Counted from the stretch's first letter, positions 1 to 10,920 are shown. The stretch is 64,000 nucleotides of DNA from Zantedeschia hybrid cultivar (GCA_030544215.1 JARZZO010000006.1:53048501-53112500); one strand, 5' to 3'. Numbers and translations: made by a program. The notes: generated by a model from the sequence alone, not told the origin.

Positions 1-1
1 G

Positions 2-1591
2 GTCCCTCATGACGACGCTCTCGTCGTTAATGCTGTAATAAATAACTATGATGTACATAGAATCTTTGTGGATAATGGAAGTGCCCCAAACATCTTATTT
101 TATGACTGTTTTAAGAAATTGGGATTGAGTGAGGCTAATATGAAGCCTCACCGGGGGCCCCTCTACGGTTTTAACGGCTCGCCCTGCCGAGTAGAGGGCA
201 TTGTCCGACTTCCTGTAACCTTAGGCTCCGCCCCCCGGCAATTAACCGTTGAAACGGACTTTGCCGTTGTAAAGATCGAGTCAGCCTACAACGCCATATT
301 CGGCCGAAGGCTCATCGGCGGAATCGGAGCCGTGCCTTCGTCCTTCCATCAGAAGCTGAAGTTTCATACCAGCCATGGAATAGGCGAGGCCAAAGGGAAC
401 CAAGAAGCAGCCCGGCAGTGCTACATGATTTCGGTCAAAGGGAAGACAGCAGCTGAAACCCTAACGATCGAGTCATCGGCCGAGGCATCTCCGGGAGAAG
501 CACTCCTCGCCGTGCCTGTTCCGGGAGGCGAAGGACGAGTCTTGATGATAGGCTCCGGCCTGGAAAGGGGTGAAGCAGAGAAGCTTACCGAGTTCTTGAA
601 AAAGAATCTCGATGTCTTCGCCTGGTCTCCGGCGGACATGCCCGGGGTTGACCCGGAGGTAGCAGAGCACCGACTCCATACCGATCCCGACCAGCCTCCG
701 GTAAAACAGAAGCGGCGCACCTTCAATCAGGAAAGGAGGGCCGCCATTCAAGCCGAAGTACAAAAGGGACTGTGCGCCGGACACCTCCGAGAGGTGCACC
801 ATCCAGACTGGATCGCCAACGTGGTGATGGTGCCAAAGAAAGATGGCAAATGGCGTATGTGCGTGGACTTCACCAACCTCAAGAAGGCCTGTCCGATGGA
901 CAGCTTTCCGCTACCTCGGATAGACCAGGTGGTGGACGCGACTTCCGGCCATGAGCTTTTAAGCTTCCTCGATGCCTATTCAGGCTACCACCAGATCCAG
1001 ATGCATCCGGACGATGAAAGCAAAACCAGCTTCACGACCGACTTGGGCTTGTACTGCTACACCCGAATGCCTTTCGGTCTGAAGAACGCCGGCGCGACAT
1101 ATCAGCGCCTGGTCAACAAAGTATTCGCCACACAGCTCGGCCGAAACATGGAGATCTATATAGACGACATGTTGGTCAAGAGCCGCATTGCTGCAGAGCA
1201 TCTGGCCGACTTGGCCGAGACTTTCTCCGCCCTCAGGCGGTATAAGATGAAGCTGAACCCAGCCAAGTGCGCCTTCGGGGTAGCCTCCGGCAAGTTCCTC
1301 GGCTACATGGTCACTCACCGAGGGGTGGAGGCTAATCCCGAGAAGGTTTCGGCCATCATGCAGATGCGACTCCCGGCAAGCCTCCGAGAAGTACAGAGAT
1401 TGAACGGGAGGATCGCAGCCCTCAGCCGCTTCATGTCAAGGGCGGTCAACTACTGTTTCCCCTTCTTCAAGCTACTGAAGAAGGCCAACAACTTCGACTG
1501 GACGGAAGAGTGCCAGACAGCCTTCAATCAGCTGAAGGCCTACCTCTCCAAAGTCCCCATCTTGTCCAAACCGGTTCCCGGGGAACCTCTG
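2..1591 (+). CDS. Element A pol, part 1: protease and reverse transcriptase (partial, frameshifted)
   Basis: Retrotransposon polyprotein that copies element RNA into DNA in cytoplasmic particles. The frame is open from base 2, so it continues from the left. An aspartic protease begins with VDNGSAPNILFYD (active site D-N-G-S near 71-82), followed by the pre-RT motif DVFAWSPADMPG and the RT core: KWRMCVDFTNLKKACP, the SFLDAYSGYHQI block, MPFGLKNAGATYQ, and the catalytic YIDD at 1157-1168. The family frame is lost at about 1591, immediately after PGEPL, where homologous elements continue into the first RNase H block. Downstream the correct frame is a different one, so a deletion whose length is not a multiple of three removed part of RNase H. 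The reading frame itself runs on to a stop at 1726 with unrelated residues. Confidence 0.88.
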
Positions 1592-3696
1592 AGCAGGAGG
1601 GCGTTCAGAAGCCGGTTTACTACACCAGCCGAGCCCTTCAAGGAGCGGAATTCCGGTACCTTGCCCTGGAGAAGCTGGCTCTGGCCCTCATCTCGTCCGC
1701 GAGGAGGCTCCGGCCCTACTTCCTAGCTCATCCCATGAAGGTCCTCACCGACCAGCCCCTAAGGCAGATTCTTTCCCGGCCGGAGGTGTCCGGCAGGCTG
1801 GCGAAGTGGGCAATTGAGCTAGGGGAGTTCGACATCTCCTACGCCCCTCAGGTAGCAATAAAAGCCCAGGCGTTGGCAGACTTCATCGCCGAACTTACCC
1901 CTGGCGCCCCCGCGGCACCTCAGCCGGCACCCGACGCGGTCGAAGCCGAGGCTACTTCGGCTACTACGCCGGTGGACGAATGGCGACTCTTCGTGGACGG
2001 CTCCGCATGCTCCACAGGCAGCGGCGCCGGGTGGATCCTGGCGTCGCCCGAGGGGGTCGTCACGGAGTACGCCCTGCGTTTTTCCTTCCCAGCAACCAAC
2101 AACACCGCCGAGTACGAAGCTCTCATCTCCGGCCTCCGGGCCGCGAAGAAGCTCGGCGCCCGGAACCTGAAAGCCTTCAGCGATTCCCAGTTGATCGCCG
2201 GCCACATCTCCGGGGAATACGAGGCTCGGGACGCGGTGATGGCGTCTTATCTCCAGGTAACTCGCAAGATCCTCACCCAATTCGATTCTTGTGAAATCGT
2301 GAGGATCCCGAGAGCCGAGAACACCCGAGCCGACGCTCTTTCCCGGCTAGCGTCAACACAAGACGGGGGTGGAGGCCGAATGATCCTCGTCGAGGAGCTG
2401 CCCGAACCAAGCCTCGGCGAAACCGAAGCCATGCAAGTCACTGAGGTCGAGGCTGAGACGTGGATGACCCCCCTCGTCGCTTTCCTTCTCCAAGGAGAAG
2501 TCCCGCCAGATCCGAAGGAGGCGAAGCACATTCGACAGCACTCATCCCACTTCCTCCTTCTGGACGGGGTGCTATACAAGAAATCCTTCGGCCGACCATT
2601 GCTGCGGTGCCTCGGCCCGGCTGAAGCCGACTACGCCGCAAGAGAAGTCCATGAAGGGATATGCGGGGCGCATGCGGGACGAAGGGCCCTGGCTCACAAG
2701 CTCCTGAGGCAAGGCTACTGGTGGCCAACACTCCGAGAGGACGCTTTAGCCCTCGTACGGCGCTGTGACCAGTGCCAGAGGTTCAGCTCCCTTATTCACC
2801 AGGCAGCCACCCTTCTGACACCCTTGTCCGATCCCTGGCCTTCTGCCCAATGGGGAATCGACCTCCTGGGACCTTTTCCCATCGCCACCGGCCAAAGAAA
2901 GTTCCTCATCGTGGCGGTCGATTACTTCACCAAGTGGGTCGAAGCCGAACCCCTCGCGTCAATAACCGACAGCAATGCTTGGAACTTTGTGTGGAAGTCC
3001 ATCATTCGCCGGTTCGGCATCCCTCGGGCCATCATCTCTGACAATGGGAAGCAATTTGACAGCCGACGGTTCAGCGACAACTGCGCGAGCTTCGGCATAC
3101 TTCACAAATTCACTTCGGTGGCGCATCCTCGAGCAAACGGCCAAGCCGAAGTCACTAACCGAAGCCTCCTGCAGGGATTGAAAACCCGCCTCGGTGAGGC
3201 TAAAGGCCGATGGGTGGAGGAGCTGCCGAGCGTTCTGTGGGCTTATCGGACGACGAGCCGAACCCCCACCGGCGAAACTCCTTTTCGCATGGCCTATGGG
3301 ATAGAGGCCGTTATTCCGGTGGAAATCGGCCTTCCTTCTCCCAGGGTCATTGCTTACAGTCCGGAGGCCAACGAGGAAGGTTTGAAAGACCACTTGGACC
3401 TCATTGAAGAGACCCGAGATAAAGCTCGTATCCGGCTGGCGGCTTATCAACAGCGCATGGCCAAGTACCACAACACTCGAGTAAAGCCCCGAAGCTTTGA
3501 AGTAGGGAGCCTCGTGTTGAGGAATGCTCATCCTTCCAAGCCAGCCGAAGCCTCAGGAAAGCTTGCCCCCAACTGGGAGGGGCCCTATCGGGTCAGGGAG
3601 GTGATCAGGCGTGGAGCTTACCGGTTGGAGACCCTTTCGGGCCAACCCCTCCCTCGCACATGGAATGTAGAGCGCCTTCGGCGTTATTATATGTAA
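1588..3696 (+). CDS. Element A pol, part 2: RNase H remnant, archaeal-type RNase H, integrase
   Basis: Continuation of the polyprotein in the next frame. It resumes at EGVQKPVYYTSRALQGAE, the second half of the RT-linked RNase H. Then comes the archaeal-type RNase H of Tat elements, with acidic residues in VDGSA (about 1996), NTAEYEAL, FSDSQLI and RADALSRLAS. Integrase follows: a zinc-binding H-H-C-C domain ending in RRCDQCQRF, a DDE core with GIDLLGP, ISDNGKQFD and NGQAEVTNR, and a C-terminal stretch ending in WNVERLRRYYM with a stop at 3696. The domain reads clean from 1600 to the stop, so the only coding lesion seen is the deletion near 1591. With the first RNase H damaged, the intact second RNase H could in principle supply activity, but translation of this part would need another start or frame change. 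Confidence 0.88.
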   Translation, partial: SEQEGVQKPVYYTSRALQGAEFRYLALEKLALALISSARRLRPYFLAHPMKVLTDQPLRQILSRPEVSGRLAKWAIELGEFDISYAPQVAIKAQALADFIAELTPGAPAAPQPAPDAVEAEATSATTPVDEWRLFVDGSACSTGSGAGWILASPEGVVTEYALRFSFPATNNTAEYEALISGLRAAKKLGARNLKAFSDSQLIAGHISGEYEARDAVMASYLQVTRKILTQFDSCEIVRIPRAENTRADALSRLASTQDGGGGRMILVEELPEPSLGETEAMQVTEVEAETWMTPLVAFLLQGEVPPDPKEAKHIRQHSSHFLLLDGVLYKKSFGRPLLRCLGPAEADYAAREVHEGICGAHAGRRALAHKLLRQGYWWPTLREDALALVRRCDQCQRFSSLIHQAATLLTPLSDPWPSAQWGIDLLGPFPIATGQRKFLIVAVDYFTKWVEAEPLASITDSNAWNFVWKSIIRRFGIPRAIISDNGKQFDSRRFSDNCASFGILHKFTSVAHPRANGQAEVTNRSLLQGLKTRLGEAKGRWVEELPSVLWAYRTTSRTPTGETPFRMAYGIEAVIPVEIGLPSPRVIAYSPEANEEGLKDHLDLIEETRDKARIRLAAYQQRMAKYHNTRVKPRSFEVGSLVLRNAHPSKPAEASGKLAPNWEGPYRVREVIRRGAYRLETLSGQPLPRTWNVERLRRYYM

Positions 3697-3777
3697 GTCA
3701 CCTCTCCCCAGGCTTTCAGCCGGAGGGTATGAATAAAGAACTCTCTCGTTCAGGAAACTTGTTATGGTTTTCTCTAA

Positions 3778-4511
3778 GTCCGTGTAAACCGTATCGGGAG
3801 TGGCTTCGGCCATGCAAACCGTACCGGGAGCGGCATGATATTCTTAAAGTCCGCAAGTCCTTCGATCCGACGAATGGCTTCGGCCATGTAATCCGGATCA
3901 GGACGCGGCATGGCTTTTCTCTAAGTCCGTGTAAACCGTATCGGGAGTGGCTTCGGCCATGCAAACCGTACCGGGAGCGGCATGGTATTCTTAAAGTCCG
4001 CAAGTCCTTCGATCCGACGAATGGCTTCGGCCATGTAATCCGGATCAGGACGCGGCATGGCTTTTCTCTAAGTCCGTGTAAACCGTATCGGGAGTGGCTT
4101 CGGCCATGCAAACCGTACCGGGAGCGGCATGGTATTCTTAAAGTCCGCAAGGCCTTCGATCCGACGAATGTCTTCGGCCATGTAATCCGGATCAGGACGC
4201 GGCATGGCTTTTCTCTAAGTCCGTGTAAACCGTATCGGGAGTGGCTTCGGCCATGCAAACCGTACCGGGAGCGGCATGGTATTCTTAAAGTCCGCAAGTC
4301 CTTCGATCCGACGAATGGTTTCGGCCATGTAATCCGGATCAGGACACGGCATGGTTTCCTCTAAGTCCGTGTAAACCGTATCGGGAGTGGCTTCGGCCAT
4401 GCAAACCGTATCGGGAGCGGCATGGTTCTCTTAAAGTCCGCGAGTCCTTCGATCCGACGAATGGCTTCGGCCATGTAATCCGGATCGGGACGCGGCGGGT
4501 TATTTTCTAAG
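3778..4511. repeat. 147-bp tandem array in element A 3' untranslated region
   Basis: Five near-identical units start at 3778, 3925, 4072, 4219 and 4365, with degenerate sequence past 4511. Spacing is 147, 147, 147, 146 and 146 bp. Each unit contains two related sub-blocks around CTTCGGCCATG (one ending GTATCGGGAGTGG, one GTACCGGGAGCGG). The array lies between the convergent 3' ends of pol and the antisense gene. Tandem arrays in this position are known in Tat elements and can seed satellite DNA. Confidence 0.92.
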
Positions 4512-4818
4512 TCTGCATGAGACAGAGCGGGAGCGGCTTCGGCCACAGAAGCCGCATCTAAAGCAGCCTTATCTGCTGACAAGATTCTATCAACGACCTA
4601 TCTGAACCTACATCGGGTCTCGGCTTCGCAAGCTATAGCGAACGACGAAAAGATCTCAGATTTCGGAAAGGCCAGATCCACTCGTCATGTAGAAAACAAT
4701 AAGGTAAAGCCCAAAAACATTCCTTGTATTCTTAAACAGAAGGAAGTACAAGCTCGGCCATATGCCTGGCCGAAGGCTCACAAAAGCGGAAAAGCAAAAA
4801 CCGAGGGGAACCCTCGTA

Positions 4819-7417
4819 TCAGTCCTCGACGACCCTCTCCTCCTCCGCCTCGACGACATTTCGGCCAGGAGAGGGAGAGGGGGAGTCAACGATCTGTACC
4901 GCTTCAGGAGCGGCAGCCTCGGCGGGGGCCTCCTCGGCGGGGGCCTCCTCGGCAGGAGCCTCCTCGGCGGTCTCGACCTCATCTTCAGCGACTGGAGGCG
5001 AGGCCCTCTCAGCCATGAGGTCCTTCCACCAGGATAGAAGCTCCCTGGCTTCCTCGCCCATCGGCAGGGCGACCTCGGTCAAATCGACGCTCGGGCAGGC
5101 CCTCTGAGCGACAGCCAGTCCGAGGTCGAAGACCGAAGAAGACGCCAGCAGCTGGGCTTGGAGGATCTCTCGAGCGTAGTCACGCCCGGCCTTGTAATCG
5201 GCTATGGCCGACTCCGCCGCCTATTCCAGTTCCTGCTTCAGGGCCGAGACCTCCTCGGCGTGGCGGCGCTTCTCCGAAGCCCGCCGGGACTCCTTGTCCT
5301 GGATCTGGGCCTTGAGCGCCCGGATCTCAGTCTGAGCCGCAGCAAGCTCGCCCTCGGCCTTCGCCTTCTCCCGCTCGGCCTTCGCCTTGGCCACGGCAGC
5401 AGCACGGGCCTCTGCTGCCCTTTCCTCTAGCTGCGCTCGCGCCCGACCGCTCGCGGTTGCGAGCCTATCGACCAAGGGCTCGATGCGGGGCGCCGCCGAG
5501 GTTCCTTCGCCAGAACCGGCCGAATCCCCCACGGCCTCGAGAAGCTTGAGCCGGAGCAGCTCCTGTTGATGCATCAGGACGCTAACCGTCATCGCAGCCT
5601 GCGGGCCGAGAGCAGACAAGGGTTAGAAAATTAAGACAGCCAAGGAAGCCTAGGCTGAAGAATTTTTGGACTTCCTACCTGGACCGCAAACCGAGCGCTC
5701 ATCGCCGCCAGATCGGTAATCGAATGCTCCCTCAGCTCTTCGAAAGCTGAAGGGAGAGTGAGGCTGCTGAGCAGACGAAGGCACGTCTGCGGGTCCTGCA
5801 TACTCTCATCTTTGTACACCTCCGGCACGGGGTGCCACCATTCACGCTGCGCCCGGGGCGCCCGCGACCCAGCGCCTCCGTCACCGGCCCTTGCCGATAC
5901 GGCCGGAGGGGAGTCGCCCCTCGACGCCTCGGGAGACGCCAGCCTTGCGGCCCTTCGGGCCCCGGCGCTCCTCCTGACCAGCGGAGCCACCTCCGCCTCT
6001 TCGGCCTCCTCTTCCCGGGGGCGCTTCGACGCTCGGCCGCCCCTTCGAGCGGCGAATTTTGTCTTCTGCTCCCTCTCGAGAGCAGCGGCGGCAGCGCGAC
6101 CCTCGGCGGAGGCCGCAGTCCTTGGGACCCCGCCTCGGGTCCTCGGAGCTCCAGCGTCTCGGCCAGACCTGCCTGCTGCTTGCGAGGCCGGCGCCCGGCC
6201 TGAACCGCGCTGGTCGGATATCAGGGCGAGGAGGTCGTCAAGATCGGCCATTGCTGCAAGCAAGAGTGACGCGTTAGAAACGAGACAGTGATCAAGTGCA
6301 AATACAGAGCCGACTTACCCTCGGCCGAAACTTCATCAGCATCCTCAGCCAGAAGAGCTTCGGCCAGAGGAGCGGCGGCCCTTCCTCCGCGGCCTTGCGG
6401 AGTCTCCCCGGAAGGAAGATAAGGGGAGGCCCGCGCTGGATTGGACTGAGGGTCCGGCCAGACCCCGGCGTTCACCAGCCGCTCCGACGCGCCGAGGAGC
6501 CCCGAGACGTCGTACGGGGCCTTAACCTGGACATGGCCCACGAGAGTGCTCTGCACAGGGGTTAGAACAGGAGGGTCCGAGAGGCCTGCAGCCAGCGGCG
6601 CCCATTCGGTGGGGAAGGGCCACACGCCCTTCTCATTCTCCGGCAGAGAGACGAAGATGAACTTCCTCTTCCAGCCATGGATGGACGAGGGCTTCCCGGA
6701 GAAGATGCTTCGGCCGACCCGAGGGACGAAGCAGTACCACTCGGACTTCCCCTGCCTTTGGATTTTGAAGAGATAACGGAAGACATTGATGGAAGGGCAG
6801 ATCTTTACATGAGCGAAGACGCTTAAAAATCCGTACACAGTACGCCAAGAATTGGGAAAGAATTGAGACGGGGCCAGCCCGTAGAAGCTAAGGAGATTAA
6901 TGACGAAGGTAGGAAGAGGAAGACGGAAGCCCGCCGCAAAGCTATCAACATAGATGGAGAAAGAGCCCGGGCGGACAGTATTGGCCCTGGTGGCGGACTC
7001 GGGCCGATGGGGGGTCGTCCAAGAAGGAAGCTGAAAGTAAGAAACTAGGTTCCTCACCTCTACGTCCGAAAGGGCGCAGGATGCTTCCGAAGCAATGTCC
7101 GGAAGACGGCGTCCCGAGGTGGAAGCCTGGCCTGGGTCCCGGACTTCCTGGGTACCCTCGGCCTCGGAAGCCTCGGCACCCGAAGCCTCGGCCTCGGAAG
7201 CCCCGGCCCTGGAAGCCTCGGCCCCAGAAACCTTGGCCTCGGAGACCTCCTCCCCAGAAGTCTCGGACTCCTCAGTCCCGGAGTTTTCAGGCTCCCCAGA
7301 CATTGCGGAAGCAAGGGAACCCGAGGCGAGAGGATCTGACAGGGAAGACTTAGGAGTGTGGGAAGGAATATACTCCTCGTCCGAAGGGGTAATCTCGCTG
7401 GAAGGGCTCCGGACCAT
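4819..7417 (-). CDS. Antisense gene of element A: putative gypsy-type transposon protein, three exons, one internal stop
   Basis: Reads opposite to pol. Exon 1 is 7417-6319, exon 2 is 6253-5679, exon 3 is 5598-4819. Intron 1 (6318-6254, 65 nt) has donor GTAAGT and acceptor TTGCAG; intron 2 (5678-5599, 80 nt) has donor GTAGGA and acceptor CCGCAG. The three exons total 2,454 nt, a multiple of three, and the frame is kept across both joins. The N-terminal third is Ser/Glu/Ala-rich; the middle carries the plant family described as putative gypsy-type transposon (Transposase_28), with motifs FRLPLPTFVINLLSFYGLAP, YLFKIQRQGKSEWYCF and GWKRKFIFVSLP. Exon 3 has a charged coiled coil (KAKAEREKAKAEGELAAAQ) and an acidic EEAPAEEAPAEEAPAE tail. 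A TAG at 5221-5223 interrupts exon 3, truncating 817 aa to 683. Molecular function is unknown. Confidence 0.8.
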
Positions 7418-7682
7418 AAGGCCGCGAGGGGGAAGAAGGAGGCCAAAGTTTACTCGCAGAAAGGGGGAGGAAGTCTCTCCTGAACCGAATGCTTCCCCAA
7501 GCCTCCAGGCTCCACCAGCGATGCGCTCTGAGGAACGGAGAGCCTCCCACGATGGCCGGCGAGCTCGGACGAAGCCTTCAGGAAGCTAGCCTTTCGCTGG
7601 AGAAGGAAGAAGAGCTCGGATGGTTGCAAGGGAAACGCAAGCGCATCAGCATGAAGAAGAACAGTGCCCTGCTGAGGGCTTG

Positions 7683-7690
7683 TATTTATA
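7683..7690 (-). promoter_or_regulatory. TATA box of the antisense gene
   Basis: TATAAATA on the minus strand, 266 bp upstream of the chosen ATG at 7417, leaving room for a leader of about 230 nt. It is the best plant TATA match in the region and points in the direction of the antisense gene. Short upstream ATGs occur in the presumed leader. Confidence 0.6.
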
Positions 7691-8166
7691 AGCCCATTCG
7701 AAGCGCCTCCCGCCGAAGCCAACGGCCGAGATCATCCCGCTCGTCCCCTCGCTCCTCCCGGATGCCCGCCACGTGCACCGTCCTTCGGCAATCATGACGG
7801 GTCGGCTCCGGGACTTGAAGCAGAAGCGATCAACGGCCGAGAGCGCTCCGACCCTTCGGCTGATCACTCGAATGCCCGCCACGTGTCCCGATCCGCGTGA
7901 GACGAAGGGAACGGCGGCAATCCGAGTGGAGCCTCGGGCAGAGAGCCGAGGCGATCCGCGACCCGCGAGCGGTCAGGATCCGTTTGTGTTTTTGACGAAG
8001 CGACTGGATGCGCGACGCGTGTCCCGTGCTTCCTCGCGAGGCGACGCGCCATCCCGTCCATTTAATGAAGCCTGACACGAGTCAGAGGGCTCGGCCCTTC
8101 GGCTTCTGAGCTCTGAGCCTTCGTCGCCACTCCGAGCAAAGACGAAGCAACCGCGTAGCCCTCGGC

Positions 8167-8260
8167 CGACCGAGGGCACCCTCTTCCCAGTGAAAAAAGA
8201 ACAGACCTTCGGGCGACCGAGGGCACCCTCTTCCCAGTGAAAAAAGAACAGACCTTCGGG
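8167..8260. repeat. 47-bp tandem duplication upstream of element A 3' LTR
   Basis: Two copies (8167-8213 and 8214-8260) of a unit starting CGACCGAGGGCACCC and ending ACCTTCGGG, essentially identical, so recent. It sits between the antisense promoter and the 3' LTR. Confidence 0.85.
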
Positions 8261-8346
8261 TAAGACACCTGTTACAATATTCTTCTGACAGCTTCGGGCT
8301 ATACTCTCGCCATCTCAGAACTGAGGAAGACAAGAGTGGGGGGCTA

Positions 8347-9250
8347 TGTGATGAGGCAGAATCCGATTCGGCCCATTGAAACAAGCCCAAACCCCGTTCA
8401 GCCCAACAGCGGCAGTACCAGGCCCTCCGGGAGCCTTCGGCCCGCCAGCGGCCCACCAGTAGCCTTCGGCCCATAAGCGGCACCGTCGCTCCCGGCCCAA
8501 CAGGCTTCAGCCCGTCAGCGGCCCACTAGCCTACGGCCCGGGAGCAGCACGGCAGCCCAGGGCCCAACAGGCTTCGGCCCATCAGCGGCCCAACCCACTT
8601 CGGCCCGGTAGCCGAATCCGGCCCACTCCGGTGGCGGATCGGGCACTATGGCGGTTTATCAGTAAGCCATCATTTAGTCCTATATCGGCTGCCACCGTTA
8701 ACCATCCGCTATCCTCTGCTATAAATACCCCGCTATTTATGGCCAAAGGTATGCAACGGATGCCTCCCCAAGCCTCCGAGACCCTTAAAAGGACTTCTGT
8801 TCGAAAAGCATTAAAGCTGCTCTTTCTTGCCTTCTGAATCGAATCTTCTTCAGGAGCTAACTTGACCGTCGGAGGGGGTTCCCCAGGGCTGACGCCCGGG
8901 ACTCCTGCTGACTGGTTCTTCTTCCTCTTTCCCTCCTGCAGGGGCTCGGTTCGAATCGTCGCCGACCTCCCCGAGTCGGTCTCGGCCGCCGACCTCGGAT
9001 TCCTCTCCCTGGTCTCGACGTCGTACGCCGGCTGCCCCAAGACAGGAGACTCGATCTCGCGCTGAAGGAGCCTTCGGGCTTACTATCCAAGAGCAAACCC
9101 GCTCTGAGTCACCTTCGGCATCGGACCCCCGGCTCCGCCTCTGCGTCCTTCGCCCTCCGGATCCCCGTCGGGCCCCCCTTGAACACCGATCCGACCCAGC
9201 TCCGGATCCTCTTCTTTTCGGATTCCAGCTCCGGAATCCGGTCGTGATAG
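8347..9250 (+). repeat. 3' LTR of element A
   Basis: Starts TGTGATGAGGCAG directly after a polypurine tract (AGAGTGGGGGG near 8333-8343). U3 holds at least five GGCCCA-containing repeats built on CTTCGGCCC between 8434 and 8610. A TATA box is at 8720-8727. The 3' end is approximate. Confidence 0.7.
8720..8727 (+). promoter_or_regulatory. TATA box of element A LTR
   Basis: TATAAATA followed by CCCC, about 375 bp into the LTR, the expected U3 position. The RNA start would be near 8755. Confidence 0.65.
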
Positions 9251-9649
9251 ATCCAGTCTACATCAGGGATTAATGATGGTTGGACCATCTCTGTGGGTTT
9301 GCTGGTATGACCAGCTACCCCTCGCCATCCCCGGAAAATTTCCATAGCGGCCGGTGGAGCTTTTCTTCCCATAATTTTCAAAAGTTGAAAAAGAATTGAG
9401 GAAAAGCTGAAATCTGCGAAACTGCACAAATCTCCAACTTTGGAGGTTCACCGGCGGCGAAGGAGTCGCCGTCCGGCCACCACCGTCGGGGGAAATGGAA
9501 GTGGTGACATCCCTCTGCGAATTCCGGCCACCCTCGCGGCCGGCGGCGGCGGCGGCGCCGCCCTAAACAGGCTTCAAACAGGCTGAAAAACCCTAAACGA
9601 AGCCGGCCGAGCTGCAGAAAACAGGCTGGACCGGCCGGTCCCGCGCCAG

Positions 9650-9890
9650 GCCGGCCCAGCCGGCCCAGGCGGTGGACCTGGCTGAGCCAGGTCGCGCCTG
9701 GGTCCGGCGCTGGCCTGTCCCGGGCGCGCCTGGGTCCGGCCCTGGCCTTGCCCGGGCGCGCCTGGGGCCCGACCTGGCTCGGCCAGGTTCCCTGGCCCTG
9801 AGCCAGGGGCTCGCCTGGTCCGAGCCAGGGCCGGACCAGGGGCTGGGCCAGGTTGCCCCAGCCCGAGCCAGACCAGGCCCTGGGCCCAAT
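9650..9890. repeat. GC-rich palindrome cluster in the leader of element B
   Basis: Overlapping copies of CCTGGCT...AGCCAGG palindromes, for example arms CCTGGC and GCCAGG around TCG or TGA, interleaved with GGGCGCGCCTGGGTCCGG. The same kind of block occupies the same leader position in D (18.50-18.69 kb) and E (61.92-62.04 kb). Open frames here come from composition bias. Confidence 0.7.
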
Positions 9891-9989
9891 TTAATAGGCC
9901 AATTGGGCCTATTTAACCCCAGCCCATTTAATCTATTTAACCCCTTATTTAAACCCCTAAACCCCAACCCCTATTAACTGGAATTGAAG

Positions 9990-10920
9990 TTAAATAATTT
10001 AAAACTGTTTTAATATTATTTTTCCAGTTAATTATGAACTTATTGAGATTTGATCTTAATAGTAAATTGGGTTTAACTTATGTAAGATATGATCTTACAT
10101 AAAGGGTTGACATGATTCCCTTTACCTTAAAATTAAAATAAATTTTATTTAAAAGTGTTTTATACTTAAATTTATAATTTTAAGTTTAAAAGGGGATTAT
10201 GAGTTAAGATGTGATCTTAATTTATAATTAACAAATGTTCTTAATTTATATTTAAGATGGGATCTTAAAATTTATTAACAATCGTTGTTAATTCTTTAAG
10301 GGATTAGATAATTATCATGGTTTTAAAATTAATTGACAAATGTTGTTAATTTATTTTAATTAACCAATTAGATAATTCTTTAGCAATTGTTGTTAGAGAA
10401 TTATTTTAATAATTTGGAGACACTTAATAATAGTTGTTAAGTGATTAATTAACTTTTTATAAATGTTATAATTAAGTTAATTAATTCTTGAGTAATGAAT
10501 CTTAATAAAAGTTATTAAGTATTAATTAAGTCTTAATAATGGTTATTAAGATTATTAATTAGTTTACTCTTGAATATCTTAATTATTGGTTTTATTGATC
10601 TAATCCACTTGGAATTTAATCTTTTATAAATGCTATTAAAGGATTAAATTAAGTCTAAGATGTTAGACTATTTTTATTAGAAATGTTCTAATTATTATTT
10701 CTTAATAATGGTTATTGAGAAATATGATTTAAATAAAGGGGTTTATTAACAAGGAGTTGTTAAGGGGTTAATAATTTGAGTTGAAAATTTTTTTATAAAT
10801 GTATTTAGGAATTTTTAAGTCTATCTAAATGTTAGATTGTTTCGCATTAATAATTGTTATTAATGTGATTTAAAATTAATCTAAGTGTTAGATTAATTAA
10901 TTTAGAAATGTTCTAAATTA
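9990..10920 (+). other. AT-rich ladder of short hairpins in the leader of element B
   Basis: No gene. A run of short perfect inverted repeats with three-base centres ending in G, for example ATTAATCTAA / TTAGATTAAT around GTG at 10875-10897, CTTAATAA / TTATTAAG around AAG near 10500 and around TGG near 10530, and TTTAGAA / TTCTAAA around ATG near 10900. See the finding on triloop ladders. Confidence 0.7.

Larger units (their letters stand above)
1..9250 (+). mobile_element. Element A: Ty3/gypsy LTR retrotransposon, Tat lineage, 5' part outside window
   Basis: Order on the plus strand is protease tail, RT, RNase H remnant, archaeal-type RNase H, integrase, tandem array, antisense gene, polypurine tract, 3' LTR. 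The second (archaeal-type) RNase H and the antisense gene between integrase and LTR are known traits of the plant Tat lineage. The gag region and 5' LTR lie left of the window. The right end is uncertain (about 9100-9265) because the LTR end cannot be checked against a 5' LTR here. It abuts the leader of copia element B and probably inserted into it. Confidence 0.85.

Noticed and set aside
421..802. Minus-strand frames of 101 and 109 codons opposite protease-RT
   Set aside because: Shadows of the plus-strand pol frame in GC-rich sequence.
9593..9977. Open frames of 124 and 101 codons on both strands
   Set aside because: Created by GC palindrome repeats in the B leader; the residue pattern is pure repeat translation.
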